Shown here piece by piece: positions 62,022 through 64,000 of a stretch of DNA of 64,000 nucleotides. Positions within the stretch are counted from its first letter, which is position 1. Each line of letters opens with the position of its first letter. The DNA is from GCA-003244245 sp050699595. GTDB lineage: Bacteria; Actinomycetota; Actinomycetes; Mycobacteriales; Pseudonocardiaceae. The translations under genes were made by a program, and so were the position numbers. The notes beneath the pieces are model-generated. The model was not told the DNA's origin. It did no database searches and saw nothing but the letters and a program-made list of their open reading frames with translations. The DNA lies in NCBI GenBank assembly GCA_050699595.1, contig JBOHFI010000031.1, positions 1 to 64,000 on the forward strand, read 5' to 3'.

Positions 62022-62390
62022 TCACTCCTCAAAAGTGGCTTCTGGCTCGTCCTGGAACGGCCGTACCTCGACTGGCCCCCGGCAGGCGACTGCGGCGCGC
62101 TCAGCCAGCTCGAGCGCAGCGTCGAGGTCCTCGGCCCGGACGATCCACATCCCGCCCAGCTGCTCCTTGCTCTCCGCGAACGGCCCGTCGGTCACGATGA
62201 TCTCGCCGCCCCGGGACTCAACCACGCTCGACACCTCGGGCGTGTGCAACCCGCCCGCGAAAACCCAGGCCCCGCCGGCCTTGAGGTCGGCATTGAAGGC
62301 GGTAACCGCCTCGTACATCTCCTGCATCACCTCGGCCGCCGGGGGCTGCCGGCCCTCGACGTAGTGCACGGACAGCAGATACTGCTTCAT
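62022..62390 (-). CDS. YciI-family protein
   Basis: A 122-residue ferredoxin-like-fold protein: MKQYLLSVHYVEGRQPP, then the family signature VTDGPFAESKEQLGGMWIV. In actinomycetes such DGPF-domain proteins often accompany ECF sigma factors; none lies next to it here. It converges with the TPR regulator gene. Confidence 0.9.
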   Translation of the reverse strand: MKQYLLSVHYVEGRQPPAAEVMQEMYEAVTAFNADLKAGGAWVFAGGLHTPEVSSVVESRGGEIIVTDGPFAESKEQLGGMWIVRAEDLDAALELAERAAVACRGPVEVRPFQDEPEATFEE

Positions 62391-62603
62391 GGTCGTCCTC
62401 CTCAGGCTGGACTGGCCTCGCGCCGCTCCCTCACCCTACGGAGAACCGGGGAGGCTGAGCGGGCCACGTGGCCGAACATCTCGGCACGATCACCACAGAT
62501 GCGCCGGCCGGCCTCGATGCTCGCCTGGCTGCGGTCCTTGACTATTGACCCGACAGACCCGAGTGCCGTCCGGGGTCACGCCTACCCACCGTAGGGTGGC
62601 GCT

Positions 62604-62845
62604 GTGCCGAGAGCCGGGCTGGATAAGGACCCTTGTGATGTCGCCGCGATGTTCGACGGGCTGGGGATGCTGCGCGCGGGTCGGCATCGCGCGGTCCCGC
62701 TGGTGGGAGCTGACGCGCTGGCGCCGCCGTTCGTCGACGGGGCATTCGATGCGGTCACGATCTCCTTCGGGCTGCGCAACGTGGCCGATCCCGACGCTGC
62801 GCTGGCCGAGCTGGCCCGGGTCACCCGGCCCGGCGGCATCATGAT
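62604..62845 (+). pseudogene. Internally deleted menaquinone methyltransferase (menG) remnant
   Basis: The frame starts like MenG/UbiE (MPRAGLDKDPCDVAAMFDG), then jumps to a later part (LGMLRAGRHRAVPLVGADAL) and ends in FDAVTISFGLRNVADPDAAL and LARVTRPGG. Roughly 75 residues with the SAM-binding glycines are missing, and the C-terminus is lost. It reads on in frame into the next gene, but that gene has its own ribosome site and ATG. Confidence 0.75.
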
Positions 62846-62867
62846 GCTCCACCGAGGAGGAAAGTTC

Positions 62868-63149
62868 ATGCTGGGCGATGAAGGGTTTCCTGAGGTCGTG
62901 GTTGTCCCGGCCTATCCGACTGTGGTGGGGGAACGCAAGGACTTACGGTTCGAGTTACGGCGCGCGGAGTCCGGTGACGCTGTGGGGATCGCGTTTACGA
63001 CTGTGGAGAAATTGATCGAGCAGCTTGGTCGGTTCCAGCCCTGGATCGTGATGCGATCTGACCGTGTTTGTCAGTTGCTCGCAGCGGCGGCCGTGACCAC
63101 GATCGTGCTCGACGGCCTGTTCGACGATCTGATGAAGGATGCCGGGTGA
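62868..63149 (+). CDS. SAV_915-like small protein next to a WXG gene
   Basis: A 93-residue protein from the ATG at 62868, set by a strong GAGGAGG site. Segments: GFPEVVVVPAYPTVVGERKD, LRFELRRAESGDAVGIAFTT and VEKLIEQLGRFQPWIVM. It resembles SAV_915-type/SseB-like small proteins often found just ahead of WXG100 genes in actinobacteria, where they may act as chaperone or immunity factors. The next gene starts 13 bases on. The family name is from recall. Confidence 0.7.
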   Translation: MLGDEGFPEVVVVPAYPTVVGERKDLRFELRRAESGDAVGIAFTTVEKLIEQLGRFQPWIVMRSDRVCQLLAAAAVTTIVLDGLFDDLMKDAG

Positions 63150-63162
63150 GGGGGAGCAGGAC

Positions 63163-64000
63163 GTGACTGAGAGTTGGGTAGGCGGCGACCTCGCCGGGCT
63201 GCAGCAGATGGCGCAGACAATGCAGGCGGCGCCGGGCGAGATGAAGGATGTGGTGCGCGCACTGAGCTCGAAGGTCGACACTCTGGTCGGTGACGCTGGG
63301 TGGAAGGGCGACGCGGCCGATAGCTTCCGCAAGGCGTGGACGGCCAACTCGATCCAGGCTGGTGCCCTGTCCGACACGGTGGGCACTGTCGGCACGGTGG
63401 TCGGTGACCTGGCGGGCAAGCTCCAGCAGATCGACAACGCGCTGTACAACGCGGCTCACGAGGCGCAGAAGAAGGGCGTCCCGATCGGTCCACAGGGACA
63501 ACCGCAGCCGATCGCGACGTCGGCTGATTCCACCGACCCGCAGGTGGCTGCCGTACTTCAAGCCCAGGCCGACTACGCCGCGACCTACGACTCGGCGATG
63601 CAACTGGCGAAGGGCTACCGGCTCAACGCCGCTGACACTCTTTCGGACATCTACGACCAGATCAGCTTTGATCCCGGCAGGCAGAACACGTCAGACCAGT
63701 GGGTCGTCATCGGTGACTACCTGCGGGGCCTGTACACCATGCCCGGTGAGAAGAACAACATGGCCAAGGGCAAGCTCCCCGCTGAGATCGCCGACGCGCG
63801 CGAGCAGATGAAACAGGCACGCAAAGATCTCAAGGAGGCTCGGAACGCATACCGGGCCAAGGGCATGAAACTGCCCATCGACAACGACGCCCGCCTGGCC
63901 CATGGGCAGGCGGGCGTCGAGCTGAAGGGGCTGGAGACCGAGCTGGCGTCCGCGGAAGCGGGCGCGGGCGAGTTGCCGCTGACCAAGGCGCTCAATGTCA
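63163..64000 (+). CDS. WXG100-type N-terminal domain protein, likely ESX substrate or toxin (runs off the window)
   Basis: At least 279 residues from the GTG at 63163, with a GGGGAGCAGG ribosome site. The first 100 residues are a WXG domain: helix, VGDAGWKGDAADSFRKAW turn, helix (LAGKLQQIDNALYNAAHEAQ). A linker and a long helical region (AEIADAREQMKQARKDLKEA) follow. Long proteins with an N-terminal WXG domain are typical polymorphic toxins secreted by ESX systems; any toxin domain would lie beyond 64000. Confidence 0.85.
   Translation, partial: MTESWVGGDLAGLQQMAQTMQAAPGEMKDVVRALSSKVDTLVGDAGWKGDAADSFRKAWTANSIQAGALSDTVGTVGTVVGDLAGKLQQIDNALYNAAHEAQKKGVPIGPQGQPQPIATSADSTDPQVAAVLQAQADYAATYDSAMQLAKGYRLNAADTLSDIYDQISFDPGRQNTSDQWVVIGDYLRGLYTMPGEKNNMAKGKLPAEIADAREQMKQARKDLKEARNAYRAKGMKLPIDNDARLAHGQAGVELKGLETELASAEAGAGELPLTKALNV

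Noticed and set aside
1..64000. CRISPR array or prophage
   Set aside because: No regularly spaced repeats beyond the short tandem units listed, no cas genes, and no phage structural genes were seen.

Overview
This window is high-GC DNA from an actinomycete, most likely a member of the Pseudonocardiales (inferred from gene order, codon use and family membership; no rRNA is present to confirm it). The core from about 18.3 to 53.8 kb follows an order well known from Mycobacterium and Streptomyces: proline dehydrogenase, proC, a small excisionase-type DNA-binding protein, ribosomal protein bS22, an epimerase, an acyltransferase, a HAD phosphatase, the BldN-type sigma factor with its anti-sigma, glutaredoxin, rex-hemA-hemC-cobA/hemD-hemB, hemL, a phosphoglycerate-mutase-like protein, the cytochrome c maturation genes (TlpA/ResA, CcdA, ResB, CcsB), a MinD-like ATPase and BldC. 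Most of these genes are coupled by 4-base overlaps, so haem synthesis, redox sensing by Rex and cytochrome c assembly form one functional block.

The left arm (1 to 18 kb) is accessory. Its main feature is a tandem triplication of a cassette on the minus strand: a small EACC1-like protein, a membrane 'receptor caspase' (caspase domain, EF-hand loop, HEAT-like segment, one membrane helix, periplasmic amino-acid-binding-type domain), and an XRE/TPR regulator. All three caspases are intact and keep the His/Cys dyad. EACC1 is intact only in the middle cassette, and the third regulator is frameshifted and truncated. Short copies of the hyuB 3' end at each junction show that the array grew by tandem duplication starting inside or next to hyuB. 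To its right lie remnants of a LysR regulator, a group II intron protein, a PIN protein, an ISKra4 transposase, an integrase and an NTF2-like gene, followed by an SGNH hydrolase and an amidohydrolase.

An insertion of about 8 kb (39.1 to 47.0 kb) separates ResA from CcdA. It carries a WD40-Roc GTPase-TIR protein, a HicB antitoxin remnant, a small actinobacterial protein, a phospholipase C-type phosphoesterase and a Tat-exported purple acid phosphatase.

The right arm (53.8 to 64 kb) mixes a dead TnpB, an acyltransferase and acyl-ACP desaturase pair with a shared bidirectional terminator, dhaK-dhaL, a membrane-fusion protein gene interrupted by an 82-bp MITE-like insertion, a second HicB remnant, a TPR regulator, a YciI protein, a menG remnant, and the start of a WXG-type secretion-substrate locus that runs off the window.

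The best candidate for a poorly described system is the EACC1/receptor-caspase array. EACC1-caspase associations are already known from comparative genomics of bacterial conflict systems, but this fusion to a ligand-binding receptor and its triplication deserve study. Other points of note are a HemC without its cofactor cysteine, a Rex operator in front of rex, and the MITE-like element.
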